Source of the DNA: Sulfurisphaera tokodaii str. 7
GTDB lineage: Archaea > Thermoproteota > Thermoprotei_A > Sulfolobales > Sulfolobaceae
DNA length: 64,000 nucleotides
Assembly (NCBI RefSeq): GCF_000011205.1
Contig: NC_003106.2
Coordinates: 992,001 to 1,056,000 of the forward strand
Direction of reading: 5' to 3'
Position 1 is the stretch's first letter; the number at the start of each line of letters is the position of its first letter. A model generated the notes under the pieces. The model had not been told where the DNA came from. It saw only the letters and a program-made list of their open reading frames with translations, and searched no databases. A program made the translations under genes and the position numbers. Below are positions 49,139-58,147 of this stretch, piece after piece.

Positions 49139-50402
49139 ACCAGAAGAGGAGTACATTTACCTAACATACTCCATCAAGAACGATAAGAAGGAGGAGAGCA
49201 AGATATTACTAGAGAACTATAGAGTACTACTACAGAAAGCATTAGACTGGTTGTGGGAAAAGACAAAGGTTGAGAAGAAGGAAATGAAGAAGGGTAAGAA
49301 AATTTTCATGAAGATCAAAATAACCCTACCAAAGAAGAAGGAAGTATACAAGACGTTGAGGGACGAATTAGAGAAGAACAACACTCTAGCTTCACACTAC
49401 GTTGACAAGGCTATAAACGATGCTTACTCAATATTGAGGGGTTGGAAGAGGAGGGCTGAAAAGGGGCAAGCATCATTAAGAAAACCTAGATTAAAGAAGG
49501 TTTACGTTAGGGTAAAGTCAACACTTAGGAAAGTTGAGGGTGAGAGCGTTAGGATTACTGTAAGACCTTACGATTATATTACATTTTCGTGGTCTCAGAC
49601 TTGGTTTTCACGAAGAGTTAAGGGACTTGAGTTAGGTGAGCCTATAATTAAGGAGGATAAAGTGTACTTGCCATTTCGTTATAAGTTGCCTTGGTTTACT
49701 CCCCTAGATTTTCTAGCAATTGATAGTAACCTTTACACATTAGACGCCTATGATGGTGATAAGTTCATCACATTTTCCCTGAAAGAGCTATACAGTTTGA
49801 AGTTTGGGATGGAGTTGAAGAGGAGTAGAATACAACGTTTTGCCTCAAAACATGGTAGGAAGGGTAAGGAGTTGCTAAAGAAGTACTCTCACCGTGAGAG
49901 GAACCGCGTACTAGATTATATCCACAAGTTAGTCAACGAATTGTTAGAGATGTATCCCATTACGATGTTTGCTGTTGAGAAGTTAAATAAGCAATTAATG
50001 TTTGACGACGCAAATGACTCCCTCTCTAAGAAGATATCGAGGACTGTATGGAGGACTATACACCATGTGTTGAGGTACAAGGCTCCCCTTTACGGTTCCT
50101 TCGTGAAAGAGGCGAACCCATACCTCACATCTAAGTCCTGCCCCAGATGTGGATGGGTTTCCCGAAAGGTTGGCGGGACTTTTAGGTGCGAGAGGTGTGG
50201 GTTCACTCTTGATAGGCAGTTGAATGCGTCTCTAAATATCTACCTCAAGATGTGCGGGTTACCCCACATCCGTGATATTCCAAGGGTGTGGGTTGGGGTT
50301 ACCCCGCTAAAGGGGCGGAGGAGGATGAGTAGGGCAATGCCCCGTGACCCTGGTGAAGCCCAAGGACTAAGGATTGGATTCAAATTCATGAAAATTCAAT
50401 GA
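49116..50402 (+). CDS. tnpB: TnpB RNA-guided nuclease homologue (IS607 type)
   Basis: 428 aa, GTG start overlapping tnpA by 23 bp. RuvC-like triad intact: D203 (LAIDSNLYTL), E288 (MFAVEKLNKQ), D366 (FTLDRQLNASLNI). Intact zinc finger C342-x2-C345 and C358-x2-C361. TnpB proteins use an omega RNA from the element's right end to cut DNA at the donor site. The frame is clean, in contrast to the broken tnpB at 43377. Confidence 0.9.
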   Translation: MSKNLRLKPEEEYIYLTYSIKNDKKEESKILLENYRVLLQKALDWLWEKTKVEKKEMKKGKKIFMKIKITLPKKKEVYKTLRDELEKNNTLASHYVDKAINDAYSILRGWKRRAEKGQASLRKPRLKKVYVRVKSTLRKVEGESVRITVRPYDYITFSWSQTWFSRRVKGLELGEPIIKEDKVYLPFRYKLPWFTPLDFLAIDSNLYTLDAYDGDKFITFSLKELYSLKFGMELKRSRIQRFASKHGRKGKELLKKYSHRERNRVLDYIHKLVNELLEMYPITMFAVEKLNKQLMFDDANDSLSKKISRTVWRTIHHVLRYKAPLYGSFVKEANPYLTSKSCPRCGWVSRKVGGTFRCERCGFTLDRQLNASLNIYLKMCGLPHIRDIPRVWVGVTPLKGRRRMSRAMPRDPGEAQGLRIGFKFMKIQ

Positions 50403-50420
50403 AGCCCAAACCCCTAGTTT

Positions 50421-50792
50421 ACTTAACAGATAAAACTTCAATCTTGTGTTATTTAGTATAAGCTTATTCCTACTGTGACGTATAATTTTCGAATAGGAAA
50501 ATCATGGATTTTAAAGGACAAAATTTTCTTCTTGGAGTCTCATGCGGATTTAGAGAGACTATGATTTATAAGCAAATGTATAATTCCTATAAACAGTTAC
50601 GTTAATATTTACTTCTTATTCAAGGATAAAAATAATATTTAACCTTTTCAAGATAGAAACCTATACTTAAAACAAGAGTTCTTTTTAAAAACTATTAAAT
50701 ATTAAGTTTTCCGTGAAATGTTAAAAATTCAGACAATGTAGTTCTCCACGATTTCAGCAAATTGTGATAGTAATTTGTTAAATGATAAAACA
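50421..50792. other. Intergenic region, no gene seen
   Basis: About 370 bp of AT-rich DNA with neither an open frame nor a recognisable RNA or repeat. Confidence 0.4.
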
Positions 50793-51608
50793 CTAAATTT
50801 TCAATATTCTTTTAGCGTTATCTCTCATTATCTTTTCGTCTTTCAGAATACTGTAAACCTGAAAAGCATAATCAGCTAAATCTTGACCCTTAAATGCAGG
50901 GAAATCACTACCATAAATAACTTTTTTAGAAATCTCATTTATTCTTGGCAATAATTTCAATAAATTCTTTGGAGGTATCGATGAAATTTCTAAGTATACG
51001 TTATTTAGAGACTTAACTAGATAGAATGCTGTTTCATACCATAATGGCCTTCCAGCATGGGCTAAGAGTATTTTTAATTTAGGAAAATCTTTAGCAACAT
51101 CGTCTATATAAATAGGATCAGCGTATTTATTCCTGCTTCCAACACCTATACTAGTTCCCGTATGGAACATAATTGGTAAGTCATGGTCTTCAGCAAATTC
51201 GTAGACGAAGAGTAAACTCTTTAATCCGCCTTCTTCTTCCCTATAAGCATTAGGTTTAAATCCCTTATGTACTGGATGAAGTTTTATGCCTATTATACCC
51301 AAAGAGTACTGTTTTTCTAACTCTTCCTTAACGTTACATGTTAGTGGATTCACCTCACCCCATTGCAAATAAAGATCGGGATTTTTTCTTCTTTCTTCAT
51401 AATCAATGTAAAAACCATCTGAACATTCATCACTGTGGCAAGGATGAGAAGGAACCAAAATAATTTTTTCAAGCTCAACATATTCATTCTTTAACGTATA
51501 CTTTGTTCCTTTAGCATATTCTAAAAACTCCTTACAATGAGCTGGTATTTTTCCGGCAAAAATATGATAATGAACGTGAGCATCAATCACTTTAATCATA
51601 AGATCCAT
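50793..51608 (-). CDS. Amidohydrolase-2-type metal-dependent hydrolase
   Basis: 271 aa from the ATG at 51608; a TTG at 51620 adds four residues, but a TATA box (ATTATAAATT, about 51627-51636) lies about 24 bp before 51608. Metal motifs: IDAHVHYHIFAG (two His), PIMFHTGTS (His), ILLAHAGRP (His), IYGSDFPAF (Asp). Related to decarboxylase-like TIM-barrel hydrolases. HPCHSDECSDGF (His/Cys-rich loop) is unusual. Substrate unknown. Confidence 0.75.
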   Translation of the reverse strand: MDLMIKVIDAHVHYHIFAGKIPAHCKEFLEYAKGTKYTLKNEYVELEKIILVPSHPCHSDECSDGFYIDYEERRKNPDLYLQWGEVNPLTCNVKEELEKQYSLGIIGIKLHPVHKGFKPNAYREEEGGLKSLLFVYEFAEDHDLPIMFHTGTSIGVGSRNKYADPIYIDDVAKDFPKLKILLAHAGRPLWYETAFYLVKSLNNVYLEISSIPPKNLLKLLPRINEISKKVIYGSDFPAFKGQDLADYAFQVYSILKDEKIMRDNAKRILKI

Positions 51609-51620
51609 GTTAATTTTCAA

Positions 51621-52007
51621 TGCTAAAATTTATAATGATAGCTGGAAGATAAGAAAAGAGTAATCTTATTGCTTTCAATTACCTTCGTGATTTTCTCTAG
51701 CTAAATCATAAATGATTTGTAGCTATGTCTATTGTCGAGAACTGTAAGGTTAATTTTTTATTCTTTATTAGTTCTATCTATTTTAATTCTATGGAATATA
51801 ATTAGATATGTCCTATAGATTTTTTAATCTATCTATGGCAAGTTCCGTTGTTTATATAAATTATTATTACGCTCCTTATCAATAAATGGGCTTAGTATCA
51901 AACAAGGTATATCAGTATTGGGCGCTACTTCTTATAACATTGTACTTTAAGCCTAATTAAACGTGTTAGTTAGAAAGATTTATATCATTTAATACAATAT
52001 GTATATT
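51621..52007. other. Divergent intergenic region with a possible 24-aa frame
   Basis: Mostly AT-rich. An ATG at 51886 gives MGLVSNKVYQYWALLLITLY and stops after 24 codons; a good TATA (TTTATATAAATT, 51850-51861) lies 26-31 bp upstream. It may be a tiny peptide or the start of a lost membrane protein gene. I do not call it as a gene. Confidence 0.35.
51977..51986 (+). promoter_or_regulatory. TATA box of PEPCK gene
   Basis: GATTTATATC is centred 26 bp before the ATG at 52008 and only 17 bp before the ATG at 51999, so it decides for the downstream start. Confidence 0.6.
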
Positions 52008-53807
52008 ATGAGATCAAGTTTTAATTTTTTAAACTTGTTAGTTTCAGATAAAATGATTAAAAAAATAGAAATATTAAATAATTCGTATGTAGAGGAATTT
52101 ATTGAAAAAACTGCTGAATTATGCAATCCCTCATCAATATATCTAGTTACCTCAGAAGAAGACAAAGAGTATATACGAAGAAAAGCAATAGAAACAAAAG
52201 AAGAATTACCGTTAAAAACTTTAGGGCATACAATACATTTTGATCACCCCTTAGACCAGGCTAGAGCTAGAGATGATACATTTATACTTACTGATGATAA
52301 AATTCCGTTTGTAAATACTAAAAAGAGGGAAGATGGAATAAGAGAGGTTCTCTCTCTGTTAAAGGACTCAATGAAAGGAAGGGAGATGTATGTGGGATTT
52401 TACTCATTAGGTCCTAAAAATTCAATTTTTCAGCATTTAGCTATTCAAATATCAGATTCGCCCTATGTAATTCATAGTGAGAACATTCTTTATAGACTCG
52501 ATTTTGATGATTTTAAAGGAAATAAGCAATTTTTGAAATTCGTTCATTCAAAAGGGGAGTTGGATATAAAAAAGAGGAGAATTATGATAGATCTTAAGGA
52601 AGATACTGTTTATAGCGTAAACACAACTTATGCTGGCAATAGCGTTGGGTTGAAGAAATTAGCGTTAAGATTAACTATTGCTAAGGCTGTAAAAGAGGGT
52701 TGGTTATCAGAACATATGGCGATTATAGGCTTTGAAGGTGATAAAGGAACTCATTATTTTACGGCTTCTTTTCCATCTGGTAGCGGAAAGACATCAACGT
52801 CTATGATGGGGAAACTAATAAGTGATGACCTTGCCTTTATAAGGGAGATTAATGGAGTAGCTAGAGCTGTTAATCCGGAGATAGGCGTATTTGGGATAAT
52901 TCAAGGGATTAACTCTAAGGACGATCCTATAATATGGGAAGTTTTGCATAAGCCTAATGAGGTGATATTTTCAAATGTATTAATGACAGAGGACGGTTAT
53001 GTATATTGGGAAGGTAGTGATGATAAGAGACCGGAAAGGGGGATAAATTATGAAGGTTTTTGGAGTAATGACATGAATAAACCTGCATCTCATCCGAATG
53101 CAAGGTTTACAGTACCTTTAACAGCTTTTAAGAACCTTGATGAAAATTACGATAATCCAGATGGGGTCGAAATCGAGGGAATAATATTTGGTGTAAGAGA
53201 TTATGATACGCTAATTCCGGTTGTTGAAGCTTTTTCTTGTTCTCATGGAATTGTAACTATTGGTGCATCAATGGAATCAGCAAGGACTAGTGCTGTGATA
53301 GGAAAAGGAGACGAATATGAGTTTAATCCTATGGCTATACTAGATTTTATGCCAATTCATTTAGGAGAATATTTAGGAAATTATCTAGAATTTTGTAAAA
53401 AACTTAAAAAAGTTCCTAGAATTTTCGGGTTTAATTATTTTCTTAAAGAGGGGAATAGGTTTCTTAATTCAAAAGAAGACAAAAGGGTTTGGATAAAATG
53501 GGCTGTAAAAAGGGTTGAGGGAAGTGTAGATGTAATTTATACACCTATTGGGCTAGTTCCCTATTATGAAGATTTAAAGACATTATTTAGGGAGATGTTA
53601 AATAAAGAATATACGATAGAAGATTATGAGAAGCAGTTTACTCTTAAACTTGACAAGTATTTAGAGAAAAATGAAAGGATTCTCAAATTATATAAGGAAA
53701 TCCTGGCTCCAAAAGAAGTTATAGCAGAATTAGAACAACAGAAGGAAAGGATTCTCAAATATATAGATAAATACGGTAAAAGAATATCTCCATTGGACCT
53801 AAGATGA
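52008..53807 (+). CDS. pckG: Phosphoenolpyruvate carboxykinase (GTP-type)
   Basis: 599 aa. GTP-PEPCK layout: [51 protein letters not shown], kinase-1 P-loop [13 protein letters not shown] (K261), kinase-2 [43 protein letters not shown]. It interconverts oxaloacetate and PEP for gluconeogenesis. Odd: the P-loop has SGSGKT where most GTP enzymes have SACGKT, so the hyper-reactive Cys is absent. Confidence 0.9.
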   Translation: MRSSFNFLNLLVSDKMIKKIEILNNSYVEEFIEKTAELCNPSSIYLVTSEEDKEYIRRKAIETKEELPLKTLGHTIHFDHPLDQARARDDTFILTDDKIPFVNTKKREDGIREVLSLLKDSMKGREMYVGFYSLGPKNSIFQHLAIQISDSPYVIHSENILYRLDFDDFKGNKQFLKFVHSKGELDIKKRRIMIDLKEDTVYSVNTTYAGNSVGLKKLALRLTIAKAVKEGWLSEHMAIIGFEGDKGTHYFTASFPSGSGKTSTSMMGKLISDDLAFIREINGVARAVNPEIGVFGIIQGINSKDDPIIWEVLHKPNEVIFSNVLMTEDGYVYWEGSDDKRPERGINYEGFWSNDMNKPASHPNARFTVPLTAFKNLDENYDNPDGVEIEGIIFGVRDYDTLIPVVEAFSCSHGIVTIGASMESARTSAVIGKGDEYEFNPMAILDFMPIHLGEYLGNYLEFCKKLKKVPRIFGFNYFLKEGNRFLNSKEDKRVWIKWAVKRVEGSVDVIYTPIGLVPYYEDLKTLFREMLNKEYTIEDYEKQFTLKLDKYLEKNERILKLYKEILAPKEVIAELEQQKERILKYIDKYGKRISPLDLR

Positions 53808-53847
53808 GAAAAAAGTAAAAAATAAAATTTTACCTTTTCATTTGCAT

Positions 53848-54342
53848 TCAGGAGTTCCCTTCACTGTTCTCTTCTTCATATTTTAGCACTAGAAGAGGTG
53901 CATTACTTACTGATTTAGCCTCTGGATTCTGAGATACTGTGTATGTTATTTTTACAGTAACAGTATATTTTCCAGCAGTTAAATATATTTTATAATCATT
54001 ATTTTCATGTAATTGTAGGGTTATAGTATGATTTCCAATAGTAATAGTTGCTATAAATTGAGAAAATACATTGTCTAGTACATCCTCTTTTAATTCTAAG
54101 TCATAAGTACCGTTGGAAGGTATATATACCGTTGTAGATCCATTAAGGCTTCCGCTTTGCCCAGCAGTTATGTTACCTAAATTAAAATCTATAGGAATTA
54201 CTTGGATTTGTTGATTGCTAGAGTTATTACTTATTACATTATATGATATTGTTGCTAACGTTCCATACATTTGTGCAGCTATTACTAGTCCGCTTATTGC
54301 TAGTATTGCTAGGGATAGGCCTAGTAGTAGTGGTTTGTTCAT
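53848..54342 (-). CDS. Exported or membrane-anchored protein of a regulated surface cluster
   Basis: 164 aa from the ATG at 54342; a GTG at 54360 adds six residues but a TATA-like CTTTTAAGG about 29 bp upstream favours 54342. A hydrophobic N-terminus (LLLGLSLAILAISGLVIAAQ) acts as signal or anchor; the rest is beta-rich with many N-x-S/T sites (NNSSN, GNITAG, NGSTT, GNHTIT). Family unknown. The upstream region has repeated GTTTC/GAAAC sites shared with the next genes. Confidence 0.6.
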   Translation of the reverse strand: MNKPLLLGLSLAILAISGLVIAAQMYGTLATISYNVISNNSSNQQIQVIPIDFNLGNITAGQSGSLNGSTTVYIPSNGTYDLELKEDVLDNVFSQFIATITIGNHTITLQLHENNDYKIYLTAGKYTVTVKITYTVSQNPEAKSVSNAPLLVLKYEEENSEGNS

Positions 54343-54360
54343 GGCTAAAATAAGCTGCAC

Positions 54361-54478
54361 GTTTCATCCTTAAAAGATACAATTTCATTACGACGAAATT
54401 CTATATGTTTCGACGTTTCAATATATTCGAAACTTTTTCGTTATTCTTGAAACTTCAAAAAAGCAGGCTTTTCGAAAC
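54361..54478. promoter_or_regulatory. Cluster of GTTTC/GAAAC half-sites between divergent genes
   Basis: GTTTC occurs at 54361, 54407 and 54415 and GAAAC at 54429, 54449 and 54474. Two lie in TTCGAAAC (54426-54433 and 54471-54478), which has the palindromic core TTCGAA. Further half-sites are at 55023-55027 and 55050-55054 and, as GTTTCA spaced 10 bp, at 55487 and 55497, upstream of the other genes of this cluster. This is the pattern of operators for one regulator, probably the winged-helix protein at 54662. Confidence 0.5.
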
Positions 54479-54484
54479 GTGTCT

Positions 54485-54493
54485 CTTAAAAGA
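54485..54493 (+). promoter_or_regulatory. TATA box of the 49-aa membrane protein gene
   Basis: CTTAAAAGA is centred about 26 bp before the ATG at 54516, directly beside the GAAAC sites. Confidence 0.55.
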
Positions 54494-54515
54494 AGCATTT
54501 TCGGGTATTAACTCG

Positions 54516-54665
54516 ATGGAAGCAGTAGAAAAAGAAGAAGAAAATGTAACAGAATACTGGATCGATACAAAGTTAATAACAATAGGATTAATAGTAGGTG
54601 TTTCAATAGAAGTTCTAATAGACCTAGTAATTATAGCGACATCTGGACACAAGGTATTTTTCTAA
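54516..54665 (+). CDS. 49-aa single-helix membrane protein
   Basis: From ATG 54516: MEAVEKEEENVTEYWIDTKL, then the helix ITIGLIVGVSIEVLIDLVII and a short tail. A longer frame from 54405 exists, but its first 37 residues are read from the operator region and the TATA box points to 54516. The stop overlaps the end of the regulator gene at 54662 by four bases in convergent orientation. Function unknown. Confidence 0.55.
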   Translation: MEAVEKEEENVTEYWIDTKLITIGLIVGVSIEVLIDLVIIATSGHKVFF

Positions 54666-54997
54666 TCTTTTTTCTTTAACACATACCTAATTTTACCCCT
54701 CTCTCTAACTTCCTCCACATAACCAAGTTTAACCAATTTTTTTAACCTTCTATAAGCGGTTGCTTTAGGCAAACCGGTTTTTCTTATAATCTCAGCTAAA
54801 GTGAAAGAACCGTCTTTTAATGCATTAAGTACAAGCTTATCTCTTTCGTCTAAAACATCAGTAACTAATTCTGCATTTTCTTCCTCTGCTGATTCTACTT
54901 TTCTTGCTTCCTTCCTTCGTCTCAAGAAGAAGTAAACTATGAGAGATATTAGAACGATATCTGCGATTAAAAGCAATATAATAAGCTGGTGCTCCAT
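54662..54997 (-). CDS. Membrane-anchored winged-helix regulator
   Basis: 111 aa. Residues 4-24 form one transmembrane helix followed by a basic stop-transfer (FFLRRRKEARK). An acidic linker leads to a winged helix at about 48-108: LDERDKLVLNALKDGSFTLA, EIIRKTGLPKATAYRRLKKL, GYVEEVRERGKIRYVL. A DNA-binding domain tethered to the membrane suggests direct signalling from the cell surface to DNA. It lies between exported proteins and a set of repeated GTTTC/GAAAC sites that it may bind. Confidence 0.75.
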   Translation of the reverse strand: MEHQLIILLLIADIVLISLIVYFFLRRRKEARKVESAEEENAELVTDVLDERDKLVLNALKDGSFTLAEIIRKTGLPKATAYRRLKKLVKLGYVEEVRERGKIRYVLKKKD

Positions 54998-55105
54998 GTT
55001 TTCACTTTTTTGTGAAGGTGTAGTTTCTATATAGAGTAATATAACCTTAGAAACGTTAACAAAAGTTATATTATAAAGTCCGTTTACAGCAGTAAAACTA
55101 TAAGG

Positions 55106-55450
55106 TTATGGTGTTACGTAAGTTATAGTTGAGTTTGTAGGTAGATATATGTTTATAGTAAAGTTCTTATTTTCTTGAATTTGTATAACTCCTTTTGGTA
55201 AAATTGCCCTATAATATACATAAACTGTACCATTTCCTCTCAAAAATAAATGTCCATCAGATAAGTTGTATTCCCCACCTATAACTTTTAGACCACCAGC
55301 GTAATCACCTATAAGGTTAAACTCACTCACATTATGGAGTTCAGCTACTATTGTGCCGTTATAATAAATATTAATTATACCGCTGTCTCCTTTTGTGAGG
55401 ATAGTGAGCGAAATTAAGATAATGAGGGTAATCAATAGAAATTTTAGCAC
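55106..55450 (-). CDS. Small secreted beta-rich protein
   Basis: 114 aa. Signal-like N-terminus (LKFLLITLIILISLTILTKG), then beta-rich sequence with N-x-S/T sites (YNGTIV, HNVSEF, GNGTVY, PTNSTIT). YVYYRAILPKGVIQIQ in the middle. Family unknown. Two GTTTCA sites spaced 10 bp lie at 55487-55502, between it and the divergent gene at 55554. Confidence 0.55.
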   Translation of the reverse strand: MLKFLLITLIILISLTILTKGDSGIINIYYNGTIVAELHNVSEFNLIGDYAGGLKVIGGEYNLSDGHLFLRGNGTVYVYYRAILPKGVIQIQENKNFTINIYLPTNSTITYVTP

Positions 55451-55553
55451 AAGAAAACCTTTTGGTCAGAGGTTTATTAGCTTAGCGTTTCACCATGTTT
55501 CATTCTGAAATGGAACTAATGTTTAAATGAAATAATTAAGATAGATTATACAT

Positions 55554-56087
55554 ATGGTAAGACAATCTTTACTAATAAGTTTACTTATAGTGACATTAAT
55601 TGTAAATGTAGTGTTAGGAATCGAGCTTTACACTGCCCTTCATCAGTCATCAAAACCAGTTAGTCAAGTTCCTTTAAATTTAACCGGTGTCCAGATAATA
55701 ACTACGACAACGCAAACTACAACTCCTAAACAAAATACCACATCAGTAACTCAAACAACTACAACTATATCAAATCAAACATACTCGTTCTCGTTCAAAG
55801 TCAAATTCCATTTGAAGGTCGATAAGCCTGGAATTTACATTATAGGAATAAAGCCTAAAGTAAACTTCTCCTCATTATACGTATTGCTATATTTTGATGA
55901 TGGTAAAACTGTGTCCTTGAACTTAAACATTACTTCAGCTAACGTAACTATTACAGATAAAGAGGTCGAAGTTACAGCTTACATATACGGTTCATCAAAT
56001 GAAAACTTAACTCCTACACAGATAGTTAATGATTTAGGCTTATACTTACAGTTTGTCTCGCCTATTTCTGGAGAAGGGGAAGATTAA
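55554..56087 (+). CDS. Secreted or anchored Thr-rich surface protein
   Basis: 177 aa. N-terminal hydrophobic segment (about 4-25) serves as signal or anchor; a Thr/Gln-rich linker (about 48-75, TTTTQTTTPK-like) leads to a beta domain (YSFSFKVKFHLKVDKPGIYI). Typical of Sulfolobales surface proteins, probably glycosylated. Only 26 bp separate it from the dipeptidase gene. Confidence 0.6.
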   Translation: MVRQSLLISLLIVTLIVNVVLGIELYTALHQSSKPVSQVPLNLTGVQIITTTTQTTTPKQNTTSVTQTTTTISNQTYSFSFKVKFHLKVDKPGIYIIGIKPKVNFSSLYVLLYFDDGKTVSLNLNITSANVTITDKEVEVTAYIYGSSNENLTPTQIVNDLGLYLQFVSPISGEGED

Positions 56088-56113
56088 TTATTTTCTTCTT
56101 CCTTCATTAATAT

Positions 56114-56992
56114 ATGAGAATAATAGATTTGCATGAAGATTTTGCGTATTCAGATCAAGTTGGTATTGACGTGATAAACGGTGACATTCAATCAAGTATT
56201 AAATTACTAAAAGAATTTGATGCGATAATTTTTGCATCAATATTTCCTCACGCATCTAAAGGTTTTTCTTTAGAACTTCTTCTAGATCAGATAAAATTCT
56301 ATTATGATTTAGAGAAAAAAGGTCACGTGAGAATAATAAGAAGTATAGATGACTTTAATAAACCTGGGATTAAGTTTCTCCTTTCATTAGAAGGCTTGGA
56401 TTCTTTGAGATCTTATGAAGATTTATATATACTGAAAGAACTCCACGTTTACAATATCGGTTTAACGTGGAATTATGATAATAAGTTTGCATCATCATGT
56501 TTTTCCAAAAAAGATTATGGTTTAACTGGTGAGGGCGAAGAGGTAGTTAAGTTAGCTAATGAATTGGGAATACTTATCGATCTAGCTCACGCGGGTAAAA
56601 GGACAGTAGTTGATGTGGCATCAATATCTAAGAAGCCAGTAATCGTTTCTCACACAAATGTGAAGAAATTAAAGGATCATAATAGAAATTTAGACGATGA
56701 AGAAATAGAGTTAGTTGTAAAAACAAGAGGAGTAATTGGAATTACTGCAATTCCTTATACCCTTAAAGAACCTACAATTCAAGGAATGGTTGAAAGTATA
56801 AAGTATATTGGAGAAAGTTACGGATGGGAATATGTAGCAATAGGAACCGATTTTTTGGGAATTAAAGAAACGCCCAAGGATTTCGAAAATATACTAAGAA
56901 TTAAGGAATTAGCAAAAGCAATTGAGGGACATGAAGAGGAAGTGTTATGGAAAAATGCCTATAGGGTTATAATAGAAGTGATAAGACAATAA
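56114..56992 (+). CDS. Membrane-dipeptidase family (M19) metallopeptidase
   Basis: 292 aa. M19 metal site: IDLHEDFAYS (H, D), FLLSLEGLDSL (bridging Glu), IVSHTNVKKLKDHNRNLDD (His and the substrate-binding HNRN), AIGTDFLG (Asp). LGILIDLAHAGKRTV is also typical. It cleaves dipeptides, often with D-residues at the C-terminus; no signal peptide is seen, so it is cytoplasmic. Confidence 0.85.
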   Translation: MRIIDLHEDFAYSDQVGIDVINGDIQSSIKLLKEFDAIIFASIFPHASKGFSLELLLDQIKFYYDLEKKGHVRIIRSIDDFNKPGIKFLLSLEGLDSLRSYEDLYILKELHVYNIGLTWNYDNKFASSCFSKKDYGLTGEGEEVVKLANELGILIDLAHAGKRTVVDVASISKKPVIVSHTNVKKLKDHNRNLDDEEIELVVKTRGVIGITAIPYTLKEPTIQGMVESIKYIGESYGWEYVAIGTDFLGIKETPKDFENILRIKELAKAIEGHEEEVLWKNAYRVIIEVIRQ

Positions 56993-57243
56993 TGATATAG
57001 TCTACTTCGTGCTATAGATAATATCTGTTAAGCATTTTACTGAAGAACTTAGGACTCAATAAATTTTTAAAATTATGATTAGATAATAAAATTTTTATGT
57101 CTTTAGTAGATCATGTATCACTTTACTGAAGAAGAAATAAATAATAATAGAATAGATTACATGAATTATGAAATTTTATCGATTTTCCTTTAAGTGTTAA
57201 TCTACTTAATTTTAAAATGACTCTATATTATACTATAAGAATT

Positions 57244-57567
57244 CTATTTCTCTTTTTCTTTCAGATTCTTAACATAATTAAGATACTTCTTTATTAACTC
57301 TTCTCCTTTATCAGTGATTCTTATTTCAGTTCTAATTCCACTTATAGTAAATACTTTATATACTTTTATAAGACCTTCATCTTCTAAAATTTGTAAGTGA
57401 AATGAAAGTGAACTTTTAGGTAATGAACTAAAACTAAGTAATTCACTAAAACTCATTTTTTTCTCATAGTGCAAGGCAATCATTATTCCTAATCTTGCAG
57501 AGTTGGAAAAAGCTTTACTATTTAATAATTCCATCAGTTCCTTGAGCTCTCTTTCATCACTGCTCAT
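57244..57567 (-). CDS. ArsR/MarR-type winged-helix regulator of ABC module
   Basis: 107 aa from the ATG at 57567; a Shine-Dalgarno GAGGTGG lies 8 nt upstream, so this is preferred over the ATG at 57591. Winged helix: SFSELLSFSSLPKSSLSFHL, QILEDEGLIKVYKVFTI, TEIRITDKGEELIKKYL. It overlaps the membrane protein gene by 11 bp and is the last gene of the ABC operon, so it may regulate the operon. Confidence 0.75.
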   Translation of the reverse strand: MSSDERELKELMELLNSKAFSNSARLGIMIALHYEKKMSFSELLSFSSLPKSSLSFHLQILEDEGLIKVYKVFTISGIRTEIRITDKGEELIKKYLNYVKNLKEKEK

Positions 57568-58135
57568 CTTTAGCCACCTCATAACTTTCAATAATTGACT
57601 TTACTCCCGCATATATCCAAGGGAAGAAGTAGAGGTAATATAAATGATAATTTAACGATCCTAGCATCATAGACGCTATGAACGTGATTATAGCAATATA
57701 ATCGTAATATCTAACTTTTCCAGTATCTCTGGCTATCTGGAAGATTTGTTCTGAGACTATTGCAGTATATATTACAATACTAACAATATAGTAAGAGAAA
57801 TAATTAAATATAGTAAGAGTGTATATCCATACTCCAATAATAATAAATAATATTGCCGTGAAAAGGATATACTTAGATTTATATTCCGGAGGCTCTAAGA
57901 TCTCTCTTACTCTATATGCCTTGTAGAATAATATCGACGTATAAGTTAAGTATACAAATAATATTGAGATGAACAAATAGGTTGACAAGAATTGTAAGTT
58001 AGGTATAGAATATAATATACCTATAGATACTATATAAGTAGACCAAAAAATATAGTATATACCTAACGTCTTTCTTATTTTATGTTTTAGTATCCGCTTA
58101 GCAAGTTCTTCTGCCTCTTGAATCGTTTGCTTCAT
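57557..58135 (-). CDS. Five- to six-helix membrane protein of ABC module
   Basis: 192 aa with hydrophobic segments at about 24-42, 48-72, 89-112, 115-132, 145-160 and 163-180. Family unknown. It sits between the ABC ATPase gene (12 bp gap) and a regulator, so it is either a second permease-like component or a sensor partner. Confidence 0.6.
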   Translation of the reverse strand: MKQTIQEAEELAKRILKHKIRKTLGIYYIFWSTYIVSIGILYSIPNLQFLSTYLFISILFVYLTYTSILFYKAYRVREILEPPEYKSKYILFTAILFIIIGVWIYTLTIFNYFSYYIVSIVIYTAIVSEQIFQIARDTGKVRYYDYIAIITFIASMMLGSLNYHLYYLYFFPWIYAGVKSIIESYEVAKDEQ

Positions 58136-58147
58136 TAAGTTGCACCT

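Larger units (their letters stand above)
48470..50420 (+). mobile_element. IS607-family element (serine recombinase + tnpB)
   Basis: Contains a serine-recombinase tnpA with an early amber codon and an intact, overlapping tnpB. The ends cannot be set exactly because IS607 elements lack terminal repeats and target duplications; coordinates are estimates. Confidence 0.65.
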
